A stretch of 64,000 nucleotides of DNA from Nocardia inohanensis NBRC 100128 (GCF_001612945.1 NZ_BDBK01000008.1:62001-126000); one strand, 5' to 3'. Positions 41,991 to 50,080 are shown, counted from the first letter of the stretch. The notes: a model not told the origin generated them from the letters alone. Program-made: numbers and translations.

Positions 41991-42881
41991 TCAGATCGGC
42001 AGATGTGCCAGCGCGGTGGCGATGATCTCGCCGCTGTCGGCGTGCAGGGCTTGCGCCGCGGTGCGGCCTGTCGCCGCGAGATATGCATCGACCAGGCGGT
42101 TGCCGGCCGCATATCCCGCACCGGTCGGCAATCCCACCGGTGCGGCGCCATAGCGGCGGGCGGTCTCGTCGCCGTGCACCCACGCGGCGAAATTCGCCAT
42201 GCCGGTGACATCCAAGCCCGTCAGCACCTTCTCGAAGACCGCGTCGTCGTGCAGGTGCGGGACTCCGATTCTGGTGTAACCGATTTCGTCGCCGTAGAGC
42301 TGGCGGGCGAAGGCGTCGGCCAGACCTTCGGAGATCACGTGTTCGCCGACGGTGACGGTGGCCGGATTCCACACCACCCCGCCCGGGCCGTAGCGCAGGT
42401 TGTGGGCGAGTTCGTGCACGACCGTCGACTCGAGGCGTGCCACATTTTCCGGATACGGCCACACCGTGACCACGATGTATCCCGAAATGCCGCCGTTGCC
42501 GGTCACTCCCAGCGCCGGGCCCATGAAATGGGTGTCGCCGGGATCGCCGAGCACGACGAGCACGTTGATATCGGGAACCTGAATCGAAGGTGTGGCAGCC
42601 GATTGCACCGCCAGCGCGTCATCGAGGGCGCGACGGATGCGAGTCCAGGCGTCGGCCGCGGTCAGCACGTCGAGGGCGTCCAAGCATCGGTGTTCGTCAC
42701 GATCGATCGGGAATCCGGACCCCATCGCGTGCATGGCCACCGGATCCACCTCGCCCGGGAAGTAGCGGTACATCCCGGTCATCGATTCGAGCATGGCCGT
42801 CAGCAGCGCGGGGCGATCGGCGGTCGGCGCGAGCAGGATTCGGCGCATCGCCACATCGGTATCGAGCACGGTGATCGTCAT
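41991..42881 (-). CDS. DUF2268-type zinc metallopeptidase
   Basis: Predicted cytosolic zincin of 296 aa. The zinc motif is HELAH in STVVHELAHNLRYG, followed by EGLADAFARQLYGDE, whose Glu is the likely third ligand; this layout defines the DUF2268 family of putative Zn-dependent proteases. No signal peptide is present. ATG 42881 is used because upstream in-frame sequence crosses the promoter region. It is divergent from the M-box operon, and a TTGCCG-TAG-CGGCAA dyad lies just upstream. It is separated by 148 bp from the MerR-peroxiredoxin gene downstream. Confidence 0.83.
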   Translation of the reverse strand: MTITVLDTDVAMRRILLAPTADRPALLTAMLESMTGMYRYFPGEVDPVAMHAMGSGFPIDRDEHRCLDALDVLTAADAWTRIRRALDDALAVQSAATPSIQVPDINVLVVLGDPGDTHFMGPALGVTGNGGISGYIVVTVWPYPENVARLESTVVHELAHNLRYGPGGVVWNPATVTVGEHVISEGLADAFARQLYGDEIGYTRIGVPHLHDDAVFEKVLTGLDVTGMANFAAWVHGDETARRYGAAPVGLPTGAGYAAGNRLVDAYLAATGRTAAQALHADSGEIIATALAHLPI

Positions 42882-42899
42882 GTGCGGCAACGCTAAAGG

Positions 42900-42914
42900 T
42901 TGCCGTAGCGGCAA
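42900..42914. promoter_or_regulatory. Dyad operator upstream of the metallopeptidase gene
   Basis: TTGCCG-TAG-CGGCAA is a perfect 6-bp dyad 19 bases upstream of ATG 42881. It is overlapped by a second inverted pair (GGCAAC at 42886-42891 with GTTGCC near 42899-42904). Likely a repressor site for the DUF2268 gene; the regulator is unknown. Confidence 0.45.
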
Positions 42915-42956
42915 AGTCAAACGAGATTGCCATGACGTAACCCGGCCCACATCGGG

Positions 42957-42985
42957 TTGCCATCCGCACGCCAGAGGTGTTTACT
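42957..42985 (+). promoter_or_regulatory. Promoter of the M-box operon
   Basis: TTGCCA (42957-42962) and TTTACT (42980-42985) are 17 bases apart, a good match to a housekeeping sigma promoter. Transcription would start near 42992, just where the riboswitch consensus begins. The site is inferred from spacing only. Confidence 0.55.
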
Positions 42986-42991
42986 CGCAAA

Positions 42992-43170
42992 CGCAAGGTG
43001 CCGTCGTTAGCTGAGGCTCCTTCACGGATACAGGCCGGCGATCCCGAACGTCGAGAGACGCCCCGGATCAGGACAGGTCTCCCCGGATTAAGGGGACACC
43101 CCGACCGGCTACCCACCCGAAACAGCGGGTGAGTTCACGCCGTGGAGTGCTGAAGGTCTTACGAGGAGTG
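42992..43170 (+). ncRNA. M-box (ykoK-leader) magnesium riboswitch
   Basis: This leader contains the conserved M-box blocks in order: GTTAGCTGAGGCTCC (43006-43020), ACGGATACAGGC just after, CGTCGAGAGACGCCCC (43049-43064), the ACAGGTCTCCCCGGATTAAG loop region (43072-43091), and near the end GTGCTGAAGGTCTTACGA (43147-43164). The family binds Mg2+ and turns genes off when Mg2+ is high. It lies 5' of mgtC, a classic target, which supports the call. No Rho-independent terminator is obvious after it, so control may act on translation or on Rho access. Confidence 0.92.
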
Positions 43171-43246
43171 GTACTCGACCCGGCGATTCCCGCCGATCCC
43201 GCTCCCTCGGCGTTCGTTGTGTGCGTGTGGAGCGGAGGTGGTTGTG

Positions 43247-43336
43247 ATGCCTGGCGGATCAGACAAAGTTCCGTTAGCCAATCGTTCACTCGGCGACACT
43301 CCCGCAATCCGCTGCACGCTGCCCGCATCCCGGTAG
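43247..43336 (+). CDS. 29-codon leader ORF between riboswitch and mgtC
   Basis: ATG 43247 follows GGAGG (43234-43238) by eight bases, a better ribosome-binding site than most genes here, and the frame ends at TAG 43334-43336, 41 bases before mgtC. The peptide begins MPGGSDKVPLANRSLGDT, and its codon for Leu10 is the rare TTA. Position after an Mg2+ riboswitch recalls the mgtL/mgtP leader peptides of enteric mgt operons, but there is no sequence relation. It may couple translation to read-through. Confidence 0.5.
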   Translation: MPGGSDKVPLANRSLGDTPAIRCTLPASR

Positions 43337-43377
43337 CGTGCGATTTCGAGTGCGCCGACCTCTACCGGGAGGGCGTC

Positions 43378-44085
43378 ATGACCACCTTGGAAATGCTGCT
43401 TCGCCTCGGCGCCGGCGTCGGATTGGGCGCGGTGATCGGGTTCGAGCGGCAGTATCGGGCCCGCATGGCCGGACTGCGCACCAACGCGCTGGTCGCCGCG
43501 GGCGCGACCCTGTTCGTACTACTGTCCGCGCACGGTTTCAGCGGCACCGACGCTGATCCGACACGTGTTGCGGCGCAAATCGTTTCGGGTATCGGATTCC
43601 TGGGCGCGGGTGTCATCCTGCGCGACGGGTTCAATATCCGCGGGCTCAATACCGCCGCCACGCTGTGGTGTTCGGCCGCCGTCGGCTCGCTCGCCGGCGC
43701 GGGCATGTTCAGCACCGCGGCCGCCGGGGCGTTCGTCGTGGTCGTGGTCAATACCGCGCTGCGCACCGCCGCCCGTGCGGTCGACCGGCCCATCGACGAC
43801 GGGACGGCCATCGAAGCGCTGTACGCGTTCACCGCCGACACCGACGACGCGCACGAAGCGCATGTGCGGGCGCTGCTCGTACAGTCGCTGACCCGCACCG
43901 ATTTCCGGCTCGTCTCCATCTCGAGTCACGACACCGACAACGGGCGCGTGCAGGTGCGCGCCGAACTGACCGGTTTGCGCCGCGACGACCGCCAGATGGA
44001 GGCCGCGGTCAGCCGTTTGAGCCTGGAACCGTCGGTGACCAGCGTCGGCTGGCGCACCGTGCCGCAGCCGGAGGTGCAGGCATGA
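43378..44085 (+). CDS. mgtC: MgtC/SapB family membrane protein
   Basis: Inner-membrane protein of 235 aa with five hydrophobic helices followed by a soluble ACT-like C-terminal domain (about 140-235). Family motifs are GLGAVIGFERQYRARMAGLR near the N-terminus, SGIGFLGAGVILRDG, and IRGLNTAATLWCSAAVG. MgtC supports growth at low Mg2+ and in macrophages. ATG 43378 follows GGGAGGG. The upstream M-box riboswitch and the ATGA overlap with the ABC permease show that all three genes respond together to Mg2+ limitation. Confidence 0.93.
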   Translation: MTTLEMLLRLGAGVGLGAVIGFERQYRARMAGLRTNALVAAGATLFVLLSAHGFSGTDADPTRVAAQIVSGIGFLGAGVILRDGFNIRGLNTAATLWCSAAVGSLAGAGMFSTAAAGAFVVVVVNTALRTAARAVDRPIDDGTAIEALYAFTADTDDAHEAHVRALLVQSLTRTDFRLVSISSHDTDNGRVQVRAELTGLRRDDRQMEAAVSRLSLEPSVTSVGWRTVPQPEVQA

Positions 44086-45815
44086 GCGTCACGACCTTCC
44101 CGTCCCGGGGTGTGCTGGAACGGCCGCGCTCGCGCTGGGCGGATGTGGCGGTGTTCCTGGGCGCGGCCGTCCTGATCTGGCTGATCGTGCGGGTATCGGC
44201 CGGGATGAACGTGCCGTTCGACGACACCGCCACCACCGCAACCATTTCCACCGATCCCGCCGAACTGCCCTACTATGCGGCCCGGTCACTGCTGCGCATG
44301 TTCATCGCGCTCGGGGCCTCGATCCTGTTCACCTTCGTCTTCGCCACCGCCGCGGCCCGGCTGCCGCGCGCGGAGAAGGTGATGCTGCCCGCGCTCGACA
44401 TCCTGCAATCGGTGCCGGTGCTGGGTTTCCTGTCGGTCACCGTCGCCGGATTCATCGCCTTGTTCCCGGGCTCCTCGCTCGGGCTGGAAGCGGCATCGAT
44501 CTTCGCGATCTTCACCGCGCAAGCCTGGAACATGGCCTTCGCCTTCCACCACAGCCTGGTCTCGCAGCCACGCGAACTCGACGAAGCCGCCCGGAATCTG
44601 AGATTGTCACGCTGGCAACGCTTCTGGCGGATGGATGTGCCCTCGGGCATGTTCCCGCTGGTGTGGAACGCGATGATGAGCTTCGGTGGCGGCTGGTTCT
44701 TCCTCACCGCTTCGGAAGCGATCAGCGTCTACAACCGCGAGTACATGCTGCCCGGGATCGGATCGTATGTGGCGGTCGCGGCCGGCGACAGCGATACCCG
44801 CAAGGTCGGGCTGGCCGTGCTCACCATGATCGCGATGGTGATCGGGCTCAACATCCTGTTCTGGCGGCCGATCACGGTGTGGGCCGAACGATTCCGGGTC
44901 GAGGACACCGAAGCCGCCGACAGCCCGCGCAGCCTGGTGCTGGATCTGTTGCGGCGCAGCCACATTCCCGGATTCCTCGGCCGGATGTTCGGGCCGCTGG
45001 TGTATCCGATCGACCGGGCGATGAGCGTGTTCGGGCTCGCCGAGCATCCGCTGTATGTGCCGCGCGCACGGCGGCGGGCCGGGGATCTGGCGTTCACGGT
45101 GATCGTCGGGTCGGCGCTGGTGGTGGGCTGCTACTACATGCTGCACTACATCCACACCACCGTCGGCTTCGGCGAACTCGGGCACGCGGCCGGACTCGGA
45201 GCCGTCACGCTGCTGCGGGTGATCGTGGTGCTGATCTTCGCGACCCTGGTGTGGGTGCCGGTGGGCGTGTGGATCGGATTGAACCCCAAGGTATCCCGGC
45301 TCGCGCAGCCGGTGGTGCAGGTGCTGGCCAGCTTCCCCGCCAACTTCCTGTTCCCGCTCGTGGGCGCGATCCTGGTGGCCACCGACTCGAGCCTGCAATG
45401 GGCCGGCATCATCCTGATGGCGTTGGGCGCGCAGTGGTACATCCTGTTCAACGTCATCGCCGGCGCGTCCGCGGTCCCCAACGATCTGCGCGAAGCCGCC
45501 GCCAACCTGCGCCTGCCGCGAAACCTGTGGTGGCGCAAGCTGATCCTGCCCGCCGTATTCCCCAGCTACGTCACCGGCGCGATCACCGCCGCCGGTGGCG
45601 CCTGGAACGCCTCCATCGTCGCCGAGATCGTCACCTTCGGCTCCACCACGCTCACGGCCACCGGTCTGGGCGCCTACATCTCCGATGCCACCCGCGACGG
45701 CGACAGCCCCCGCATCCTGGTCGGCGTGCTCGTCATGAGCGCCTACGTCGTCGGCATCAACCGTGTCTTCTGGCGCCGCCTCTACGCCCTCGCGCAGCGC
45801 CGCTACTCGCTCTGA
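44082..45815 (+). CDS. Fused double ABC permease, NitT/TauT-like
   Basis: Membrane protein of 577 aa made of two binding-protein-dependent permease modules (about 60-275 and 320-575). Each has an EAA-type loop: ELDEAARNLRLSRWQRFWRM in the first and DLREAAANLRLPRNLWWRKL in the second. The nearest known architecture is nitrate/sulfonate/bicarbonate-type permeases, but no substrate-binding protein is encoded here. The start overlaps the mgtC stop (ATGA). Control by an M-box suggests Mg2+ or a Mg-linked solute as cargo; this is inference and a true gap in knowledge. Confidence 0.9.
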   Translation: MSVTTFPSRGVLERPRSRWADVAVFLGAAVLIWLIVRVSAGMNVPFDDTATTATISTDPAELPYYAARSLLRMFIALGASILFTFVFATAAARLPRAEKVMLPALDILQSVPVLGFLSVTVAGFIALFPGSSLGLEAASIFAIFTAQAWNMAFAFHHSLVSQPRELDEAARNLRLSRWQRFWRMDVPSGMFPLVWNAMMSFGGGWFFLTASEAISVYNREYMLPGIGSYVAVAAGDSDTRKVGLAVLTMIAMVIGLNILFWRPITVWAERFRVEDTEAADSPRSLVLDLLRRSHIPGFLGRMFGPLVYPIDRAMSVFGLAEHPLYVPRARRRAGDLAFTVIVGSALVVGCYYMLHYIHTTVGFGELGHAAGLGAVTLLRVIVVLIFATLVWVPVGVWIGLNPKVSRLAQPVVQVLASFPANFLFPLVGAILVATDSSLQWAGIILMALGAQWYILFNVIAGASAVPNDLREAAANLRLPRNLWWRKLILPAVFPSYVTGAITAAGGAWNASIVAEIVTFGSTTLTATGLGAYISDATRDGDSPRILVGVLVMSAYVVGINRVFWRRLYALAQRRYSL

Positions 45816-45832
45816 ACCCAGGGAGAATTCGC

Positions 45833-47158
45833 ATGACCTCCACCTTCACCCCCGGCGAAGTCCTCATCGATATCGACGACGTCGGCATGGCTTTCACCGG
45901 TGCCGCGGGCGAACGCCTGCACGTGCTCGACCACGTCGACCTGCAATTGCGTGACGGCGAAATCGTGGCGTTGCTGGGGCGCTCCGGTTCCGGCAAGTCC
46001 ACGCTGCTGCGCGCCATCGCCGGACTCATCGCCCCCACCAGCGGGCAGGTCCGCTACCGCGGGCGCAAGCTCACCGGAACCAACGCCGGTGCGGCCCTGG
46101 TCTTTCAATCCTTCGCCTTGATGCCGTGGCTGACCGTGCAGGACAATGTCGAACTCGGCCTGGCCGCCCGCGGCATCGCCCCCGATGCCCGTCGCCGCCG
46201 CGCCCTGGAAGCCATCGACCGCATCGGTCTCGACGGCTTCGAATCGGCCTACCCCAAAGAACTCTCCGGCGGTATGCGCCAACGCGTCGGATTCGCCCGC
46301 GCACTCGTCCTGGAACCGGACCTGCTGCTGATGGACGAACCGTTCTCCGCCCTGGACGTCCTGACCGCCGAGAACCTGCGCACCGAACTGGTGAACCTGT
46401 GGTCCACCAAGGATTTCCCCACCAAATGCGTCTGCATCGTCACCCACAACATCGAAGAAGCCGTCCAACTGGCAGACCGCGTCGTCGTGCTGGGCGCCAA
46501 CCCCGGCCATATCATCGCCGAGGTAGCCATCGACCAGCCCCGCCCCCGCAACCGCCGCGCCCCCGGCTTCCAACTCCTGGTAGACGAGATCTACGGCCTG
46601 CTCACCGGCCGAGACGAAGAAAAAGCCACCGCCACACCGGATTCGGGAACCCCGTTCACCATCCCACTCCCAGCCGCCTCGGTCGGCGGAGTAGCCGGCC
46701 TGCTGGAACTGGTCTGGGGCAACGACGGCCGAGCCGACCTCCCGGTAGTAGCCGACGAACTGAACTTCGAACTCGACGACCTGCTCCCACTGGTGGACGC
46801 CGCCGCCCTCCTCGGCTTCCTCACCGTCGACTCCGGAGACGTCATCCTCACCAACATCGGCACCCGCTTCGTCCACGCCGACATCCAAGCCAGCAAACAA
46901 CTCTTCGCCGCCCAAGCCCGCCGCCGCGCCCCCTTGGTCCGCACCATCTGCTCAGCCCTCATCGGCAGCCCCGACGAATCCGTCCGCGCCGACTTCGTCC
47001 TGGACCTCCTAAAACGCGGCTTCTCCGACGACGACGCCCGCAAACAACTCCAAACCGCCATCGACTGGGGCCGCTACAGCGAACTCTACGACTACGACAC
47101 CGACTCCGGCCGCATCACCGCCGACCCCACCGCCGACCTCCGCCCCGACCACACCTGA
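45833..47158 (+). CDS. ABC ATPase with AAA-associated C-terminal domain
   Basis: ATPase of 441 aa. The nucleotide-binding domain has Walker A GRSGSGKST, Q-loop VFQSFALMPW, signature LSGGMRQR, Walker B LLLMDEPFSALD and the switch His in IVTHN. After residue ~260 a second domain (AAA_assoc_C type; LPVVADELNFELDDLLPLVD, ending in YSELYDYD) probably senses ligand or state. ATG 45833 follows GGGAGAA. It pairs with the fused permease 17 bp upstream, forming a complete transporter core without a binding protein. Codon use drifts to more C/A-ended forms towards its 3' end. Confidence 0.92.
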   Translation: MTSTFTPGEVLIDIDDVGMAFTGAAGERLHVLDHVDLQLRDGEIVALLGRSGSGKSTLLRAIAGLIAPTSGQVRYRGRKLTGTNAGAALVFQSFALMPWLTVQDNVELGLAARGIAPDARRRRALEAIDRIGLDGFESAYPKELSGGMRQRVGFARALVLEPDLLLMDEPFSALDVLTAENLRTELVNLWSTKDFPTKCVCIVTHNIEEAVQLADRVVVLGANPGHIIAEVAIDQPRPRNRRAPGFQLLVDEIYGLLTGRDEEKATATPDSGTPFTIPLPAASVGGVAGLLELVWGNDGRADLPVVADELNFELDDLLPLVDAAALLGFLTVDSGDVILTNIGTRFVHADIQASKQLFAAQARRRAPLVRTICSALIGSPDESVRADFVLDLLKRGFSDDDARKQLQTAIDWGRYSELYDYDTDSGRITADPTADLRPDHT

Positions 47159-47209
47159 CCGCCGACCCCATCCCGGGGCACGAAGTTGTCCAGCCGTTCC
47201 CGGGCACCT

Positions 47210-47641
47210 TCAAAGCTCGAAGTCGTCGGCAAGTTCGTCCCACCGAAGGCTTCGCAGACTGGGCTCTGCGTCCTCGCCTGACGGTACTTCGGGAGTGGAT
47301 TGGAGCCACATGACCGTCAGCGCGGAGTAGTGCAGCACCGAATCCTTCGCGGCATCGATCGGGCGAGAGGAGAAGAATCCGATGCAGGTCACGGCGGGCA
47401 GCAGCTCGACCGGGCCGAAACTGCCCGGTGCGACGTCGGGCAGCTCTCGCACTGGCGGGATCAGATGCACAGGGAACGCTGGCCGATCCGCCCCGGCTCG
47501 TTCGAGCATGCCTGCCAGCTTGCGGTCGTTCCATCGCTGGAACGGATACCCCTCCAACATCGTGCCGTACGTCGATGACAGTCGAAGCTCCGAGAGTTGA
47601 ATCGAGCGGCCGGAGGTGAGTACGACCTGCGCCAATGCCAT
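47210..47641 (-). CDS. Hypothetical protein, 143 aa
   Basis: No family is recognised. The protein starts MALAQVVLTSGRSIQLSELR, continues LSSTYGTMLEGYPFQRWNDR and is rich in Pro in the middle (FPVHLIPPVRELPDVAPGSF), with no membrane helix. It looks like a soluble alpha/beta protein. ATG 47641 is used; a longer frame to 47770 would run through the LexA-like box. It is divergent from the PD-(D/E)xK-like gene and convergent with the ABC ATPase gene. Confidence 0.6.
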   Translation of the reverse strand: MALAQVVLTSGRSIQLSELRLSSTYGTMLEGYPFQRWNDRKLAGMLERAGADRPAFPVHLIPPVRELPDVAPGSFGPVELLPAVTCIGFFSSRPIDAAKDSVLHYSALTVMWLQSTPEVPSGEDAEPSLRSLRWDELADDFEL

Positions 47642-47715
47642 GACAGACCACACTAGCGGCATGCATTGGCGCAACACGCCCACGAGTGGAGAAATCGGGC
47701 AGGTCCGAGCAGTTC

Positions 47716-47731
47716 GGGAACGGATGTTCGA
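47716..47731 (+). promoter_or_regulatory. LexA-like box upstream of nuclease-like gene
   Basis: GGGAAC-GGAT-GTTCGA fits the actinobacterial SOS box TCGAAC-N4-GTTCGA with a perfect right half and two mismatches on the left. It covers the -35 region of the -10-like TACGTT (47741-47746), which sits seven bases before GTG 47753, so LexA could block the promoter directly. Confidence 0.55.
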
Positions 47732-47752
47732 ATGTGTTGCTACGTTGCCGTC

Positions 47753-48679
47753 GTGCCGTCCATCCGTCACGAGATTCCGTTGCAGCTCTTGCGAAATCGG
47801 CCCGAGGTCGCGCCGCAGATAGCGCGAACCGTCCTCGGCTTGTCGATCCCGGACCTACCGTGTTGGCGGCCGGGGCCCGAAACGGTCACGTTGCTCTCGC
47901 CGGGTGAACTGCACCTCGATCTCGTTCTTGTCGGCACCAATGCCGACAAGCCCGAGTATGCCCTCATCCACGAGGTCCAAAACGCCTGCCGTCCAACGGA
48001 ACTCGAACGTATCGCGTTGAGTTGGCCCGCCTATGTCACCCATGTCCGGCAACGATTGGGCTGCCCGGTAGTGCTGCTAGCGTTCTGTCCGGACGAAGCA
48101 ACCGCCCTGAGAATTGCGACTCCGATCGAGACCGGCCACCCCGAATTCGTTTTCCAACCCCGCACGTACTGGCCGGGCATGCTGCCCGCGATCACCACCG
48201 TCGCGGAGGCGGACCGCTGGCCGGAGCTCGCGCTGCTGTCCGCGCCGGGACACCTGAGCGATGCCGAACGTCACAACGTTCTCGTCATGGTCCTCGAGGC
48301 TATGCAACATCTCCAGCCTGACCTGCGCGTCCATTACCATGACTACATCAGCAAATGCGTACCAGCCCGGTACCGAAAGGAGTGGGAGGAGCTCGTGGCC
48401 ATCGCAATCGAGAACTACCACTGGGAGAGCGACTTCGCGCACGAACACCAGGCCATCGGCCGCGAGGAAGGGCGGGCGGAGGGCAGGGCGGAAGGGCGGA
48501 CCGAGGCACTGGCGGCGTCCGTTTTGCGGATTCTCGATCGGCGCGGGCTCATGGTCGATGATGCGGTCCGAACACGCGTCACCGACTGCTCGGATCTCGA
48601 GCAGCTGACGCGGTGGTTGGATGCGGCGCTTGTTGTGAATTCGGCCGAAGAGATCTTCGACATCGGTAGGAGCCTGTAG
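47753..48679 (+). CDS. Rpn/PD-(D/E)xK-like putative nuclease
   Basis: Protein of 308 aa of an actinomycete family resembling Rpn-type recombination-promoting nucleases. The N-terminus PSIRHEIPLQLLRNRPEVAP, then LHLDLVLVG and ALIHEVQNAC, gives Asp and Glu-x-Gln in the places of a PD-(D/E)xK core. The middle is helical, a charged (E)GRAEGR repeat (about 237-250) follows, and the tail reads LEQLTRWLDAALVVNSAEEI. GTG 47753 matches the family start and is seven bases from a -10 element, so the mRNA may be leaderless. A LexA-like box overlaps the promoter, hinting at damage-inducible expression. Catalytic Lys is replaced by Gln. Confidence 0.68.
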   Translation: MPSIRHEIPLQLLRNRPEVAPQIARTVLGLSIPDLPCWRPGPETVTLLSPGELHLDLVLVGTNADKPEYALIHEVQNACRPTELERIALSWPAYVTHVRQRLGCPVVLLAFCPDEATALRIATPIETGHPEFVFQPRTYWPGMLPAITTVAEADRWPELALLSAPGHLSDAERHNVLVMVLEAMQHLQPDLRVHYHDYISKCVPARYRKEWEELVAIAIENYHWESDFAHEHQAIGREEGRAEGRAEGRTEALAASVLRILDRRGLMVDDAVRTRVTDCSDLEQLTRWLDAALVVNSAEEIFDIGRSL

Positions 48680-48725
48680 TTCACGGAGCCGACGAGAGTT
48701 CGGGCACCGAGGCGGATGACGTGAG

Positions 48726-48935
48726 TTAGTGGGTTTGGGGCCAGGGGGTGGGCCAGGGGTTTTCGGGGTGTTCGGTTTCTTCGAGGAAGATGCGTAGGCC
48801 TTCGGAGATCTTGCCGGCGGTGGTTTCGAGTTGTTCGGGGGTGAGGGGGGTGCCGAAGGCGGCGGCGTGCAGGAGTTGGTTGCGGGCGTGGTCGAGGTTC
48901 ATGGTTGCCCAGTCGCGGCGGGAGAGTTCAGGCAT
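48726..48935 (-). CDS. 69-aa hypothetical protein, probably SOS-controlled
   Basis: Small helical protein beginning MPELSRRDWATMNLDHARNQ and ending in a Trp/Pro-rich tail (NPWPTPWPQTH). No family is recognised and there is no membrane segment. TAGTCT (-10) ends seven bases before ATG 48935, so translation may start at the first base of the message. The -35 position is occupied by a near-perfect LexA box. Its neighbour across the gap, the nuclease-like gene, also has such a box, so both may belong to the DNA-damage response. Confidence 0.6.
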   Translation of the reverse strand: MPELSRRDWATMNLDHARNQLLHAAAFGTPLTPEQLETTAGKISEGLRIFLEETEHPENPWPTPWPQTH

Positions 48936-48941
48936 GCGGGG

Positions 48942-48970
48942 AGACTACCTCGAGTAGAACGTATGTTCGA
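48942..48970 (-). promoter_or_regulatory. SOS-type promoter with LexA box
   Basis: On the minus strand TCGAAC-ATAC-GTTCTA (48970-48955) matches the SOS consensus TCGAAC-N4-GTTCGA with one mismatch. Its TCGAAC is 17 bases from TAGTCT (48947-48942), so box and -35 element coincide. This is the best LexA-box candidate in the window. Confidence 0.68.
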
Positions 48971-49049
48971 GTGTTCGAGGGTGGGAATTTCGCGGGGGCG
49001 GGGCGTGAGTTGTGCGGTGCGCCTTGCGGTTCCGGTGGGGAGGGAGTGA

Positions 49050-49982
49050 CTACGCGGCGCGGGTGGCGGGGGCGGCGAAGGAGTCCAGGAGGATGCTGCG
49101 GTAGAGGTCGCGGAGGCGTTCGTAGCGATAGCGGTTGTAGGCCAAGGGTTCCAGGGTGAGGCGGCGGGGGAGGTAGCGCCAGGCGGTGCCCAGGAGTGTG
49201 GTGTAGAGGGTGTATTCGAACTGGTGGCGGGGGGTCCAGTGCACGTGGAGGAGTTGTTGCATGCGGGGGTGGGCGGCGCCGGAGGAGCAGACTGTGACCG
49301 GGCGGGCGGCTAGTTTGGTTGCTGCTCGCCATAGTGGGGTGAGGGCGGGACGGGCGGCGCGGGGGACGAACAGGGCTGGTAGGGGGAGGGTTTCGAAGCT
49401 GCGGCGGGCGAATTGGAGGAATTCGTTATCTGCGAGGTGGGTGGTGGCTACTCGGTCGTAGTAGGCGCGCATCTCGGTGAGGGTTTCGGGGAGTTTGCCT
49501 CTGCTGCCGGGTAATTCGAGGTAGCCGAGTTCGGTGCGCAGGGTTTGGTAGACGATTTCTTGTTCGTCGGCGGTCAGGGTGCGGCCGCAGAGGTTCACGT
49601 ATGCCTGGTGGATGGCGTTGAGGCCGCTGACGGCGACCCAGGTCCACATTTCGGGGGTCAGGGCGCTGTAGCGGGTGTCGGCGAACTCGCCCGTGCCGGT
49701 GCCGCGGACGTCGCGGTGCAGTCGCTTCAGATCCTCGCGGAACGCTTGTGCGTCAACCGGATCGGCGAAACCCATCAACGCGGTGAACGCCACGCTGCGC
49801 AGTCCGCGGTCGGTGAAATTCTCGGCGAAACGCCCCGTGCGATCCACGGCCGCCGCGATCTCGCGATAGGCGACCTGGTCGAGGGCGAGGCGGCCGAAGA
49901 CCGCGGCCAGGGGCGAGCCGGTGAACCAGCGAACGTCGTCGGCCAGTGAAACCTGGTGCGGCACTGCACTCATGGTGACCAT
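49050..49982 (-). CDS. Oxygenase MpaB-like family (DUF2236) protein
   Basis: Helical protein of 310 aa in the DUF2236 group, related to haem-binding latex-clearing (Lcp) and MpaB oxygenases. The N-terminal DDVRWFTGSPLAAVFGRLAL, then FTALMGFADPVDAQAFREDL, LTPEMWTWVAVSGLNAIHQA and the late LLHVHWTPRHQFEYTLY are characteristic. Conserved His residues could bind haem. ATG 49982 or 49973 may start it. It is divergent from a TetR gene with a dyad operator between, so substrate-induced expression is likely. Reaction unknown. Confidence 0.82.
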   Translation of the reverse strand: MVTMSAVPHQVSLADDVRWFTGSPLAAVFGRLALDQVAYREIAAAVDRTGRFAENFTDRGLRSVAFTALMGFADPVDAQAFREDLKRLHRDVRGTGTGEFADTRYSALTPEMWTWVAVSGLNAIHQAYVNLCGRTLTADEQEIVYQTLRTELGYLELPGSRGKLPETLTEMRAYYDRVATTHLADNEFLQFARRSFETLPLPALFVPRAARPALTPLWRAATKLAARPVTVCSSGAAHPRMQQLLHVHWTPRHQFEYTLYTTLLGTAWRYLPRRLTLEPLAYNRYRYERLRDLYRSILLDSFAAPATRAA

Positions 49983-50040
49983 CCGGGGTGGGAAGAAGAG
50001 AGGAAATTACTCTCACGGTATGCCCGGAATCGGGTCGTGC

Positions 50041-50056
50041 CAAGTCACTCGACTTG
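50041..50056. promoter_or_regulatory. CAAGTC-N4-GACTTG operator
   Basis: A perfect 6-bp dyad with a 4-base centre lies in the 98-bp gap between the DUF2236 gene and the divergent tetR (start 50081). Its size and place suit a TetR dimer controlling both genes. Confidence 0.6.
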
Positions 50057-50080
50057 AACTGTTGGCGTATCGTCACCCTG

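Noticed and set aside
42992..43170. Possible cobalamin or ykkC-type riboswitch in the mgtC leader
   Set aside because: The conserved blocks and the downstream mgtC fit the M-box; no B12-box or ykkC core was seen.
48470..48510. Short GGGCGGAGGGC-type repeats
   Set aside because: Explained by the GRAEGR coding repeat typical of the Rpn-like family.
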